This document shows, one piece after another, positions 40,823 through 50,617 of a stretch of 64,000 nt of DNA (positions within the stretch are counted from its first letter, which is position 1; every line of letters begins with the position of its first letter). The position numbers were made by a program, and so were the translations under genes. The stretch is from Epithemia pelagica (taxonomy: Eukaryota > Bacillariophyta > Bacillariophyceae > Surirellales > Surirellaceae). The stretch spans positions 1,488,001 to 1,552,000 of the forward strand of contig OX337232.1 of NCBI GenBank assembly GCA_946965045.2, in the 5' to 3' direction. The notes under the pieces were generated by a model. The model saw only the letters and a list, made by a program, of their open reading frames with translations. It was not told the DNA's origin and did no database searches.

Positions 40823-43243
40823 ATGTCTGATTACAATGATGATGATGACTCATCAAAGGTGGAAGAGCTTGATATGGATGGCACTTCGAAGGCCACGCAG
40901 AAAAAGAAGGTTCTCTCGGATGGATACAACAGGCCACCCATCATTGTATCATACCGAGGAGAGGATATTGATGTAACCCAAAAGTATAAAAATGCTACAG
41001 ACAAAGTATATGTTCCTTCTTCGGAGAAGAAAGCCTTCTATTGGAATTTTTATCATTGTGGAGTACAAAATTGTCCGGGGGGAAAAGAAGAGAAGCAAAC
41101 ATCTGTTGCGATGTGCAACCTTTGTGGCAAGGTATTGACTATCAAAAGCAGGAACTATTCCACATTGGAGAAGCACCTTCTGTCAGTCGTCCACTCTGGA
41201 TTATATCGGGCTGCCTTAGAACAACATACGGACAAGCTATCAAAAAGCCAGAAAGCTCTGATTCAAGATGCCTCACGACAACAAAATGCTACAGGATCAA
41301 GGAAAAAGCCACCACACCAGAATTCCATACTTCCTTTTGCAAAAAGGAAGTCAGCTCAAGATGTAGCAAAAGAGAAGGATGACCTTACTATGGCAGCACT
41401 CGATGCCCATGTTAGATTTAGAGTTGAGACATTCACTCCACTTCAAAGGTTTGATCACAAGTCATTTCGGGAGCTTTTGAATGTCGTTGCACAATGCGGA
41501 ATGAAAGGAGCCTGCTATTCCTTTGGCAGAAAAAGGATTGGAGAACGGACAGCCGCTCTGGCAGAGATTGGCCGACAAAAACTAAAGAAAGAGTTGCAGG
41601 GGCAAGTATTGAGTATTACGACCGACCATTGGACGAGTCGTCGTGGTCATACCTACGCAACCCTTACTGCTCAGTACATTTCACAGGATTTTGTGCTTAA
41701 AAATCTGGTACTCGGTGTTTATCATTATAGTGGAAGTACTACAGCAGATCGGATGGAGGCCGACTTGAAATCCCAACTGCAGAAATGGGGCATTGTTAAG
41801 TCAGCTACGTTTATTGTAACGGACACTGCGGCCAACATGAACGCAATGGGCGTGTCTCTTGAAAATGACAAGAATGAAACCAAAATGGAGCACATCTACT
41901 GCCTTGATCATGTCGTCCAGTTAGTTGCCAAAATTGCCTTTGATGCCAAGATAAATGGGCAAGCTCTAGGGACAGTAGACGACATGATGCAGAACAATTC
42001 TGACAACGATGACGATGACGATGAAAATGGTGTATCCCTTCTAAAAAAAATGCGCGGTCTCATTGGCTATTTTAATCGGTCGTCTCAGGCACAGGAGACT
42101 CTAGAAGAAATTGCAAAAAATGTTGCAAAGAGCAGGAATGATGACACCAAGGCATTCTCTCTCGTCCAGGACGTCGTGACCCGTTGGTGGTCTACTTTGA
42201 ATTCGATTGAGAGACTCTTGAAACTGAAGCCAAGTCTCATCCAGTTTTTTTCATTAACTGAACAGTCCAACCTCAAGCGGTGGGCAGGAAAGAAAAAACC
42301 ACCCACATTGCCCACTCAAGAAGAATTCAGTGCCCTCCAGCAACTAACAATTCTTCTCGCGCCCTTCAAAGAGGCGCAGAAGAAGTTGTCTGGAAAGTAC
42401 TACGTGACCTCCTCAATCACAATACTTCTCCTACTGAGTATATCAAAGAACTTGGATGACCTAATGGAAGAAGAATATATGAATAGCGATGTGATACACT
42501 TGGCAAAACAAATGAAAGAAGAGTTTGTGAAGCATTTCGGGAACATACAGGAGTCATTCACAAGATCCGTTGTCCGTGGTTCTCGCAAACGACAGATGGG
42601 GCTACATCCAGCCTTTTTTAAGGCCTACGCCTTGGATCCGAGGACAAAAGAAATGAAAATGCTCTCGACAGACACCCAATCAAAAATTTGGGATGAGTTG
42701 TTGAAGGAGCTGGTGGAGTGGGGACCGGAAGACCAAGACAGCGAAAACATGAAGAGAACGACCAATCAGCCAGATGATGGTGTTGATCCTGGCACCACAG
42801 CTTCTTCACCGCTACAAAAAAAGCAGAAAGCTGAGACTGAAATTGAAGTTAGTGACACACTAGGAAATATCCTGGAAAATGAAGACAGTGACGGAGAAGA
42901 AATGACGAGCTATGCGGGTCATGTTCCATTTCAAACCATCTGCCATCTTGAAATGGATAGGTTTCGTAGATCCAAGGGACTCAAGTTGTCATATAAAGTC
43001 AATGATACAACAAGATTCACGGATCCTTTGGCGTCATGGTGGAAGATGAAAGAAAGTGAATTTCCCAACATTTGGCGCCTAGCAAGAAAATATCTTGCGT
43101 TGCCTGCGACTGCTGCCTCTTCTGAACGGGCATTCAGTATTGCAGGACTGATCATATCTGCGAAACAAGCATCACTGGACCCTTCCACCGTTACAGATTT
43201 ACATTTTTTACGTGAGAATTGGGAACATGTGTTCTCACCATAA
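40823..43243 (+). CDS. hAT-family transposase with BED zinc finger
   Basis: 806 residues from the ATG at 40823 (MSDYNDDDD); an upstream in-frame ATG at 40751 would add 24 hydrophobic residues and is less likely. A BED-type zinc finger lies at about 70-130 (a Cys pair in AMCNLCGK and two His in KHLLSVVH). The RNase H-like core includes TTDHWTSRRGHTYATL, IVTDTAANMNAMG and YCLDHVVQLVAK. An acidic Asp/Glu run lies near 395. The C-terminal dimerisation domain has DPLASWWKMKESEFPNIWRLA, KYLALPATAASSERAFSIAG and TDLHFLRENW, the most diagnostic hAT block. No stop or frameshift interrupts it, so it is probably active. Confidence 0.95.
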   Translation: MSDYNDDDDSSKVEELDMDGTSKATQKKKVLSDGYNRPPIIVSYRGEDIDVTQKYKNATDKVYVPSSEKKAFYWNFYHCGVQNCPGGKEEKQTSVAMCNLCGKVLTIKSRNYSTLEKHLLSVVHSGLYRAALEQHTDKLSKSQKALIQDASRQQNATGSRKKPPHQNSILPFAKRKSAQDVAKEKDDLTMAALDAHVRFRVETFTPLQRFDHKSFRELLNVVAQCGMKGACYSFGRKRIGERTAALAEIGRQKLKKELQGQVLSITTDHWTSRRGHTYATLTAQYISQDFVLKNLVLGVYHYSGSTTADRMEADLKSQLQKWGIVKSATFIVTDTAANMNAMGVSLENDKNETKMEHIYCLDHVVQLVAKIAFDAKINGQALGTVDDMMQNNSDNDDDDDENGVSLLKKMRGLIGYFNRSSQAQETLEEIAKNVAKSRNDDTKAFSLVQDVVTRWWSTLNSIERLLKLKPSLIQFFSLTEQSNLKRWAGKKKPPTLPTQEEFSALQQLTILLAPFKEAQKKLSGKYYVTSSITILLLLSISKNLDDLMEEEYMNSDVIHLAKQMKEEFVKHFGNIQESFTRSVVRGSRKRQMGLHPAFFKAYALDPRTKEMKMLSTDTQSKIWDELLKELVEWGPEDQDSENMKRTTNQPDDGVDPGTTASSPLQKKQKAETEIEVSDTLGNILENEDSDGEEMTSYAGHVPFQTICHLEMDRFRRSKGLKLSYKVNDTTRFTDPLASWWKMKESEFPNIWRLARKYLALPATAASSERAFSIAGLIISAKQASLDPSTVTDLHFLRENWEHVFSP

Positions 43244-43384
43244 GATAGATTCACTAGGAGTAGCTTCTAGCTAAGCATTTTCATCCTGGTAGCATAGGTA
43301 GTCTTTTCTCCAGCTGGAGGCGCTCACCTAGCTCCAGCAGAGACGTCTCCAGCGCTTACCTAGCTCCAGCAGAGATGAGCTGTT

Positions 43385-43400
43385 GCTGGAGCCACCTCTA
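43385..43400 (-). repeat. hAT right TIR
   Basis: 16 bp, the exact reverse complement of 40609-40624. Confidence 0.95.
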
Positions 43401-43408
43401 TAAGGAAC
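43401..43408. repeat. hAT target-site duplication, right
   Basis: TAAGGAAC, identical to 40601-40608. Confidence 0.95.
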
Positions 43409-44335
43409 CCCAATGATGGAGATCTCAAACCAGCTCCTTCTTTGTTTGGGTCGTCCAAAGGACAAGGTAAGTGCCAGTGTACACTGTTTGTTTGATTGTT
43501 GAGTCACTGTCCTTACCTGTGGTGGTTTATTGTCTTTTATGACCAGGTGTTGCTGCCAAGGTCACTCCTGAGTCTGTTGTCAGTGATGATGCTATGGTGA
43601 AGAAAAGGGCGGCAGGATCCATGCCATTACAGGAGACACTACAGGTACAACTACAACAAAAGAGGAAAAAGACAAATGAAGAAGACAGTGGTAATGACAT
43701 GATGAGGAATTGGGAGCCTCCTCATGTCTTGACACAGTGGGTCGACGACAAGAAACAGCGTCATTTGGTGATTTTGGTGGTGTTGCCTACAGGTATTGCA
43801 CATGAAGACACAACAAATTGCTTGATTGAAGTGGATCCAAGCCAGCTACAGGTACATGTGAAGGTAATTTGGCCTGACAACGCAACTCATATCCAGTATC
43901 TAACCCAACACATGCACAGAGAGTGGCATGTCGAGGAGAAAAACCTACGAATGAAACTTGCTTTGGAAGACGCCATGAATCAGATGCGAAAAAGAGAAAC
44001 AGACTTTGTCAGGTCAAAGTTTTCTCTGACTCTTCCTTTCATGGTCCAAAGCAGGTTCGACTACGAATTTATGTACGACACAACAAACGGATTCAGAGCG
44101 TTGTTGATTTCCCTACATGAGCCGGACGCCAAGTTTGAAGGTGGCATGAAACACAAGATGGTGCGTCTGTAAATAAATGTAGTATGATTTGGGGTGGTTG
44201 CAAAAACCGGGTGGTGGTGGGCCTAAATCTTTCTATTAGTTCTCTATTTGTCCATGTTCATAGTTTATGCTATAGTACATCGATTAAGCGTTCTGGTCGT
44301 GTTCCACTTTGTAGTCAGACTTTGCCTGGCATGAC

Positions 44336-44365
44336 AGCGAGCTGCTCAGGATTACCCCAGCTCCC
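44336..44365 (-). repeat. Harbinger-like right TIR
   Basis: Inverted copy of 38424-38453 with two mismatches. A G-rich stretch follows at 44396-44440. Confidence 0.85.
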
Positions 44366-44548
44366 TGTCATTCACGACCAGGACTCACCCTCCGCTAAGG
44401 GGGTAGCTTCGGGGGGAGGGGCTGAGGGGGGGGGAGCGGTACCCTTTTCCTACTCATAACTCATAATCGTAATGCCCACACAACTTCCTCTCCTCATTCA
44501 AGCGCATTTGAGACAGAGGATTACACCAAAGTCCGTATCATCAAAACC

Positions 44549-45293
44549 ATGACAAATCCCACAGACCCAGACCTTGCTGAAACCACTGACATGCAGGTAT
44601 GTCGTTATATGATGAACATTGACTGACGTAGTGATCCTTTATCGTATTGGCTATCGGTATGGGTCTAAGACACCGAGATGGGAGCAAAAACTGCGCTTTG
44701 CTGCAGAACGTGACAGGAATTGGGAAGCGCCATGGCGGAAGAAAAGAGAACGGAACAAGAACGGAAACTGAAACTTTAACCGATTGCTGTGCAATGTCTT
44801 TTGTCTAGTTCTCACTTGTCACTTCCTCATCTTCACATTTGTGTAGGTGCAACTGAAAAAGTGCCTGGAGCACAACAAGCGAACCTGGACCGGTGTGTTC
44901 ACAGGAATCCCAGTCGCATCAAATGCTTTGGCATGTGCGCATCTCGCGGTAGCCCATGATCTTTCCAAGGCCTCCGAAAAGGCCGCGGAAGATCTTTCCA
45001 AGGCACATAAGGAGGCAGCCGAAACGGCCGCCAGAGAGGTTTCCAAGGCACATGTAGAAGCATCTGGAGAGGTTGCAAACTCGTTGGTGGAAGCTGCAAA
45101 ATCCGTCGCACTGGCCTATGTAGTGGCCACTGTCATCAACACAGCACCTTCGTGGGATGGCCTCATCCTTTTCTTTGTCGCAATTGGCTTGTTGTTCGTC
45201 AGTCGCTGGACGGCGGTCCTTCATTTCATAATCCCGCTGTGGGCTCGAACATATGGGTGGGAAGGGAACACGAACCACCTTGGAAGTTCCTGA
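44549..45293 (+). CDS. small membrane protein with amphipathic repeat helix, two exons
   Basis: Exon 1 is 44549-44596 (16 codons from ATG), the intron 44597-44846 (250 nt, GTATGT...GTAG, phase 0) and exon 2 44847-45293; 164 residues. After a short acidic start comes a long amphipathic helix with repeated DLSKA/EVSKAHxEA units (about 50-100), similar in feel to LEA or apolipoprotein-type helices. Two closely spaced hydrophobic segments follow (SVALAYVVATVI and LILFFVAIGLLFV, about 103-150). I do not recognise the family. A membrane-surface protein is inferred. Confidence 0.6.
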
Positions 45294-45917
45294 ATTGCGT
45301 CGGCTGGATTGGATACGGTCGACGCACACCTGTCCGCGCTTCTTGATTCATCCGTATGCCCTTACGCTTGGAACGTGATCGACCGAATTGGACTCTGTCG
45401 ACAAACATCCATTTTTGCGGCATATGAGACGATTCCTCTACTTTCTTGGAGCATGTCTTGAACACACGTCCCTGTAGGTAGAGTCTCATAAAATATAGCA
45501 TAGAGATTCAAACATGACCACAAAGAGGAACTTGCGTGCTACAGACATCCCGATATCTCGTGCACAACAAATTCCACCACTACGACATAGAATCCAAGCT
45601 CCTAGGATAAAGTTGGATCGGTTCCCAAGTTTTGCAAGTGATTTTCCATGCATCCAACGCAATGAAAGTAACCACCAAAAGGTAACGTTCCATCCCCGAA
45701 AATAAAAAGTCCTGAATGACGTCTCAATACCACTACTTGGTTTAGGCATCGTCTCATTGGATCTGTAGTACTTCCAGTGAAACATGTCCCGCCCACTCTG
45801 GAGAAGGAGGATGGACCAGTCAGATTTAGAACAAGATTTCCAGTCCCACTACCATGCGTCATTCCAATCAAACTGTGCGGTCGCTAGGTGTCCGAGACGT
45901 ACATACACCACCATCCC
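45294..45917. other. intergenic region
   Basis: 624 bp. Frames on the minus strand (for example 45602-45871) are Cys/Gly/Phe-rich, but no joined structure or known domain could be supported. Confidence 0.35.
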
Positions 45918-46178
45918 ATGACGATAACGAAGCCGAGAGGGCGTCATCATGCTAGTCGATACACTCCCGGCATGGTGGTGACAGTCTTGGTTGTTTTGCT
46001 TCTCGCGGGTCTCGTGGCCTATTTCGTGGGATGGATCATGGCTGCCCAAGGTTTGGTCTTTTGTATTGTATCCGCAGCTTTATCACCGCTCTTAACAGCC
46101 TTGTATGTCCTTTCCCAGAAACAAAAACAGCAACAACGACGACGACCAGCCCAAGAGACGGAGGAAGAAGCCAGTTGA
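45918..46178 (+). CDS. small hydrophobic protein, hypothetical
   Basis: 86 residues from the ATG at 45918. A basic N-terminus (KPRGRHHASRY) is followed by two adjacent hydrophobic helices (VVTVLVVLLLAGLVAYFVGW and LVFCIVSAALSPLLTALYVL) and a Gln/Arg/Glu tail. No family is recognised. Its stop lies 16 bp from the left TIR of the next element. It could be a single-exon gene or the last exon of a longer one. Confidence 0.4.
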   Translation: MTITKPRGRHHASRYTPGMVVTVLVVLLLAGLVAYFVGWIMAAQGLVFCIVSAALSPLLTALYVLSQKQKQQQRRRPAQETEEEAS

Positions 46179-46194
46179 CGACCCTTGCAGTATA

Positions 46195-46252
46195 AGGGCT
46201 GGGTAAGCCGATCCATGTTCGGCTAAGTAGGTTCAGTACAAAAGCTACGTAG
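46195..46252 (+). repeat. left TIR of split MITE-like element
   Basis: The first 37 bp are identical to the reverse complement of the right end. The rest differs by one substitution and small changes. Confidence 0.85.
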
Positions 46253-46651
46253 CGTACATAAAATCCCATAGCACACGTCATACCTGAAATGGTGGGAAGT
46301 CCGAAAAAATGCAAAAACACTCCACGATGACGGCGAGATCCGTTGATGCCGCATGCATTTACCGATGCATCGCATCAACATCCTACTACTGTAAGTTGTT
46401 TGAGTTTGCTAGTATTACTGTGTTCTGCAGCTACAGAAGATTTGTCGCGTTGGATCAAAAGGTACGCTCATTTTTCTGCAGTGATGAAATCGAACGACCA
46501 CCCTAACTCACTCATTTTTCAATGCTGACTCGACCGAATTGAAAGCATAGTTGATCTAGTAGTAAATAATCTTATTGTCAAAGCGGTCGAGTCAAGCTCT
46601 ATTATCCATGAAGTTATTGCCATGGGGGTGATTTCTTCGACCATTGTCGAG

Positions 46652-46818
46652 TGAAAAGGGGATGAATTGGGAAAATTATGATAGAAGATTAACTAGTTCG
46701 TACGTTCCTAAAAGATGCAAGTAGTGCGTCAGTCCAAGTGTGAGGCTGGTTGGGCAAGGTGACGTAGGACCTTGTGAGTCAGCTTTAGGCTAGTCTCCAT
46801 TAGGTCGCACCCTTTTCA
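46652..46818 (-). repeat. Copia 3' LTR
   Basis: 167 bp; starts TG and ends CA; 98-99% like the other LTR, lacking a 2-bp AT found there. Confidence 0.95.
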
Positions 46819-46827
46819 CTCCCTCTC
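46819..46827 (-). promoter_or_regulatory. polypurine tract
   Basis: GAGAGGGAG on the minus strand, directly before the 3' LTR; the expected primer site for plus-strand DNA synthesis. Confidence 0.7.
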
Positions 46828-46888
46828 AGCCGAACACGGATGAGATAATGGACTTTAAAGGTGTAAATTGTGAGAATAGATTTGGTGG

Positions 46889-48949
46889 TCACCATCCACA
46901 GAGGAGCTTCCGAATGTGCTCAAACGTGGATTGGGTGAGACCTTTGGTCAGAATGTCGGCGCGCTGTTGTGTCGTATCAACTTTGACGACTCGCAACCGA
47001 TCGCTTATATGTTGTCGAAACCAGTGCATCTTCACTGCGTAGTATTTCAACCGAGGTGTGATCCGTCCAGGTTCTAGGTTGGCCAAAGTCAAGGCTCCCA
47101 TGTTATCTTCCCAGACTGTCGTCTTAAATGTTGTTGTATATTCTTTGCTGAGCCCAACTCCTTCTGCAACGTGGGTCAACAGCTCTCGTAGTGGTAGGAC
47201 CGACTTCAACGACTCACTCAATGCGTTGTATTCGGCCTCCATCGTGCTCAAGGCAATTGAACTTTGTAATTTGCTTGTCCAGACCATGGGACAATTTGCC
47301 AAACAGATAGCAAATCCTGTGCGACTTTTCACACAGGTCGAATCCAATTTTTCTTCATAGGGCCACAAACCAGCGAAATTGGCGTCGACGAAACAGTCGA
47401 TGTCCAGATTCGTGGAGGGCTTAAGGATCAGTCCTTGATCTTGCGTGCGCTTAAGGTACTGTCCAATCTTTTCAACGGCTTGCTCATGTGACCTCTTTGG
47501 GCTAAAGGCAAAGCGTGCACATTGACTCACCGCATAGGTGATGTCGGGGCGACTGTGCGCTTGTAAATACTGAAGCATCCCAATCACACTTGCGTAGTTG
47601 TATCTACCTTGTGGGGGATCTCCATTCTTGTCTTCTACAAGGGGCTTAGATAAAGCTGGGGTACAGCTTCGGTCCAAGTCACCAACTTGTAAGGCAGTTA
47701 GAATTCTCTTAATCAGACCTTGTTGGGTCAATTTGATTGTTCCTTGGGTCTCGTCACGTTCGATATGGACGCCCAAGAATCCAGCCACGCTGTCTTCAAC
47801 ATCGAGCTCAGCGTTCTCTTGTTTCTTGAGTTTATCAAGTACTTCATCGATGTACTCTCTTTTGGGACTGTAAAATAGCGTGTCGTCGACATAGACTACC
47901 GCTATTACCTTGTCTGAAATAAATAGGCAGGGATCAACCGAGTCCTGGGCAACAAAGCCGACTCGTTCCAACTGCCCTTTGAAATGTTGGAAGAAATTCC
48001 GTGGGGCTTGTTTCAGCCCGTACAGTGATCGTTGTAGTTTTAGTACCTTTCCGTCTTGTCCAAATCCTCTGGGCATCTCGACGTAGACACCGCTTCTTTC
48101 ACGCTCTTGACGTGTCATCGAGTCCCATTTGGGATCACGATCAATTGGGGCGTGAAGGAATGCCGCGGTGTAGTCTACCTGCACTGTGGCGAGGTTTAGG
48201 ATAATAGATAGGATGAGCATCAAGCGGACTGTGGTCCAGTTTACCACTGGGGCAAAGGTATCGAAGAAGTCCACTCCTTCCACTTGAAAGTCTCCTCGAG
48301 CGCAAAATCTTGCTTTCAGTTTCTTGACAGAGCCGTCAGGGAATCGCTTCCTTTTGAAGGCCCATGTAGATGGGATTACGTTCATCCAAGGTTGGCGATC
48401 GACGACTATCCAAGCCTTCATGAGGCGGAATAGCGTGTCTATTTCCTTTTTACATGCCTCCATGAAGCCAGCGGCATCTGGACCGCTCATGGCTTCATTC
48501 CATCTGGGGTTATCCGCTGCATCGGCCTTGGTGATCAGTACCATTGGATGCATAGCCTCGACAGTTCCTGTCTTAGGGTTGGTGTTCATGTCCATCATGC
48601 GACTCATCAGCGTTGACTGTGTGGATTTGAGGTCACGGATGGTTGAATTCCAGTCAAGTCCTGCCAGGAATGAATCGTTTAAGCAGTCACGCTTTACCTT
48701 TAGTCGCGCATAATCATCGTGACCAAAGAGCGCGTGCTCCTGCCAACGTTCACGCGAATACGAGGCGTACTTGGGATTAGGTTTGCGTGCGCGCTTTCCA
48801 CGACCAAAGTGCATCTCGTCCGGCTGTTCCAAATGTTGCGCACGTCTTGACTTCTCTTGTGCGCGAACTGGGTCTTCCTCATCCTGTTCCTCGTGCTCAA
48901 AGATTACAATTTTGTCTCCAGAGTCGATGGTGGAGTTGTTGGGACCGTC
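46889..48949 (-). CDS. Copia reverse transcriptase and RNase H
   Basis: This open frame begins just after an in-frame TAG (48950-48952) and shares the integrase frame. It has the Copia RT start (WNEAMSGPDAAGFMEACKKE, STWAFKRKRFPDGSVKKLKARFCARG), TVQVDYTAAFLHA, GLKQAPRNFFQHF and the catalytic VVYVDDTLFYS. The RNase H domain shows SKLQSSIALSTMEAEYNAL and ends HIRKLLCGW. It copies element RNA into DNA in virus-like particles. The domains appear complete. Confidence 0.95.
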   Translation of the reverse strand, partial: DGPNNSTIDSGDKIVIFEHEEQDEEDPVRAQEKSRRAQHLEQPDEMHFGRGKRARKPNPKYASYSRERWQEHALFGHDDYARLKVKRDCLNDSFLAGLDWNSTIRDLKSTQSTLMSRMMDMNTNPKTGTVEAMHPMVLITKADAADNPRWNEAMSGPDAAGFMEACKKEIDTLFRLMKAWIVVDRQPWMNVIPSTWAFKRKRFPDGSVKKLKARFCARGDFQVEGVDFFDTFAPVVNWTTVRLMLILSIILNLATVQVDYTAAFLHAPIDRDPKWDSMTRQERERSGVYVEMPRGFGQDGKVLKLQRSLYGLKQAPRNFFQHFKGQLERVGFVAQDSVDPCLFISDKVIAVVYVDDTLFYSPKREYIDEVLDKLKKQENAELDVEDSVAGFLGVHIERDETQGTIKLTQQGLIKRILTALQVGDLDRSCTPALSKPLVEDKNGDPPQGRYNYASVIGMLQYLQAHSRPDITYAVSQCARFAFSPKRSHEQAVEKIGQYLKRTQDQGLILKPSTNLDIDCFVDANFAGLWPYEEKLDSTCVKSRTGFAICLANCPMVWTSKLQSSIALSTMEAEYNALSESLKSVLPLRELLTHVAEGVGLSKEYTTTFKTTVWEDNMGALTLANLEPGRITPRLKYYAVKMHWFRQHISDRLRVVKVDTTQQRADILTKGLTQSTFEHIRKLLCGW

Positions 48950-50617
48950 CTACATTCCATCCACCACCAAAGGTTGAATCAAGTCATCTGGAGGAGCGGC
49001 TGGTGGATTTGGCTCCACGTTATCCAAAGGAAAAAGGTGAGGGAAAATGGGGTCTCCATCCAGTTGAATCTCACTGTCGTCATCTCCCTCTGGAGCCAAG
49101 GGCACCAGAGCTCCCTCTGGAGCAGCAGCTCCCTCTGGAACAGGGATGGGTGGAGAAGGAGGCAAAGGTAAGGGATTGATCCGAGCTGCGTCGTTTTGTT
49201 GATGGCGAAGAGCATCGGCTTCCTCAGGGGTCAGCCAGTCGTGGTGAAGGGGTGGTGGCTGAGGCTGTTCGTCGTCAAAATCGCCATCGTCAATCCGCTC
49301 CAGACCAGAGGCCACAAGATGGTCCCAAAAGGACCCTGTGAACATGTCTTCTTGTAGGACACCGCCAGTTTCGGCGTTAGGGACACTTGAAAAGAGGTCG
49401 TCGTAGACGACGTGATATTGCGGACTCACATAGCCGGTAGAAATATTGAGAATTAAGCCCACCGTGCTAGAATGGTCGGGAGAGACTCCGAGATATTGCC
49501 CTCGACGGGCACGAGGCGACCACTTGGGAAGTTTCTTCCCGTCTTGGATCTTAGGGTCCAAAACGTACACTGGGCAACCCCAAACATGGCTCCTATGTAG
49601 ATGGGCCAAGGTAGGGAAAACTGTTCCGGTAAATAATTCCAGCGGGGCAATAAAGGAACCTCGCTTGGGAAGATTATTCCACAACCAGATAGCATGATTG
49701 AGAGCGAAGGGCCATAGACTTAGGTCATGGGCGTGCTCCGGCCAATGCAATACTGCGTGCAACATCATAGTACGGGCCCAAGAGGTTACCGTACGGACGC
49801 CACGCTCGGCCACACCATTTTGGTGATGGGCCCCCACACCAGAAAACGACAGGGACTGACCAGCATGTTTCACTGCGTCCACAAACTTGGTATTGCCAAA
49901 AGGGGCATTATCCGCCAGATACGACTTGACTGTAACTCCATGGTCCTGTGCAAACCATTCGAATTGAAGTTTGGCTTCGATGGTTTCACCAGTGTTTAGG
50001 GAGACTTGATGTACACAATGCATCAATCCTGTAGCATGATCTATAAACAATGTACCGCCAGTGTACTGATCTTTCTTGGGTTCCTTTCCTCTGGTGTGAG
50101 GGAGACGGCCAGTTAGCGTCGAGTCATACTGGTCAAGGCTAACGCAGTCACCTGGTCGAAGATTCTCTGACCGAGTGACCATGTGACGACCATCCTTTGT
50201 GTTCGTATGTTGGGTATTAGCACCACAACGCCTCTGTTTGCCCAATTGACAAGCTGTGCAGCGCAAACCATTGACAGGACAACTTGACACTTGTCGATGC
50301 TTCGTGTGGAGAATTCGACGTCGATCCGTTTTAGGATCGCGACACAAATCCTGGATCCATTCAAAATTAGCGTGACCTAACTTCCAGTGCCAGGTCAATA
50401 GCTCTCTCTGCGCCTGGGTGACATTCTGATTTGTTTCATCCGCCACTGACATAAGACCACGACAATCAAACTCTTTGGATAAGGCCATGACGTCTTCGAA
50501 GGCAAGGCCCATCTTGGTTTGCCGTCCAGAGAGCATCAAAGGGAGGTTACTGTTGGGATGAAAGGGGAACTCCAGTTCGCTCCCATCGTGAAGAGTCAAT
50601 CGAGAAACGAAAGGCAT
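48950..50617 (-). CDS. Copia integrase
   Basis: The GAG-pre-integrase zinc site (WHWKLGHANFEWI with CTACQLGK, HHCC type) is followed by the DDE core: SLDQYDSTLTG (Asp), YLADNAPFGNTKFV (Asp) and HHQNGVAERGVRT (Glu). A Pro/acid-rich tail ends at a TAG. The frame opens after a TAA at 50618-50620 and overlaps the protease frame (which ends at 50547) by 71 nt in the +1 position, so protease and integrase need a +1 shift to be joined. Confidence 0.95.
   Translation of the reverse strand: MPFVSRLTLHDGSELEFPFHPNSNLPLMLSGRQTKMGLAFEDVMALSKEFDCRGLMSVADETNQNVTQAQRELLTWHWKLGHANFEWIQDLCRDPKTDRRRILHTKHRQVSSCPVNGLRCTACQLGKQRRCGANTQHTNTKDGRHMVTRSENLRPGDCVSLDQYDSTLTGRLPHTRGKEPKKDQYTGGTLFIDHATGLMHCVHQVSLNTGETIEAKLQFEWFAQDHGVTVKSYLADNAPFGNTKFVDAVKHAGQSLSFSGVGAHHQNGVAERGVRTVTSWARTMMLHAVLHWPEHAHDLSLWPFALNHAIWLWNNLPKRGSFIAPLELFTGTVFPTLAHLHRSHVWGCPVYVLDPKIQDGKKLPKWSPRARRGQYLGVSPDHSSTVGLILNISTGYVSPQYHVVYDDLFSSVPNAETGGVLQEDMFTGSFWDHLVASGLERIDDGDFDDEQPQPPPLHHDWLTPEEADALRHQQNDAARINPLPLPPSPPIPVPEGAAAPEGALVPLAPEGDDDSEIQLDGDPIFPHLFPLDNVEPNPPAAPPDDLIQPLVVDGM

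Larger units (their letters stand above)
40609..43400 (+). mobile_element. complete hAT transposon
   Basis: The 2792-bp element starts TAGAGGTGGCTCCAGC and ends with its exact reverse complement (16-bp TIR; the TAGAG start fits the hAT consensus). It is flanked by a perfect 8-bp duplication. Subterminal regions carry many CTCCAGC/GCTGGAG motifs, including a tandem CTCCAGCGCTGGAG palindrome at the left and a GGTAAGCG element at both ends; these are probable transposase-binding sites. One uninterrupted transposase frame suggests an autonomous or recently active copy. It sits in the second gene of the Harbinger-like element. Confidence 0.95.
40301..44172 (+). pseudogene. second gene of Harbinger-like element, frameshifted and split by hAT
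   Basis: The first part (40301-40525) starts at an ATG (MTRSGRNTLGEG) and codes for a small helical domain with Trp and Leu spacing reminiscent of Myb-like DNA-binding helices. The frame breaks at an A8 run (40502-40509): one base away, a frame stays open through HELLGGG-type sequence up to the hAT insertion at 40609. After the hAT, coding continues 43409-43466, then a GT-AG intron (43467-43546, 80 nt) and the final exon 43547-44172. The last exon has a Lys-rich patch and a C-terminal domain with THIQYLTQHMHREWHVEE and RKRETDFVRSKFSLTLPFMVQ. The match to Harbinger accessory proteins rests on position, not motif. The gene is inactive as it stands. Confidence 0.6.
38424..44365. mobile_element. 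Harbinger-like DNA transposon with nested hAT
   Basis: The element is bounded by 30-bp inverted repeats (28/30 matching) at 38424-38453 and 44336-44365. A second 17-bp perfect inverted pair lies symmetrically inside (38566-38582 and 44205-44221, about 113-115 bp in), so the termini are long and partly eroded. Contents are a two-exon DDE transposase on the minus strand, a 222-bp palindrome, and a divergent second gene on the plus strand. A transposase gene plus a second gene is the arrangement of PIF/Harbinger elements. Without the hAT insertion and one target copy it would be about 3.14 kb. A 3-bp target duplication could not be assigned with confidence. Confidence 0.8.

Noticed and set aside
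43847-44172. Intact second protein of the Harbinger-like element as an independent gene
   Set aside because: An ATG exists at 43594, but the frame continues upstream through a spliced exon into the hAT-interrupted gene, so it is treated as part of that gene.
45226-45871. Minus-strand frames rich in Cys, Phe and Gly
   Set aside because: No splice pattern or domain could join them into a credible gene; left as intergenic.
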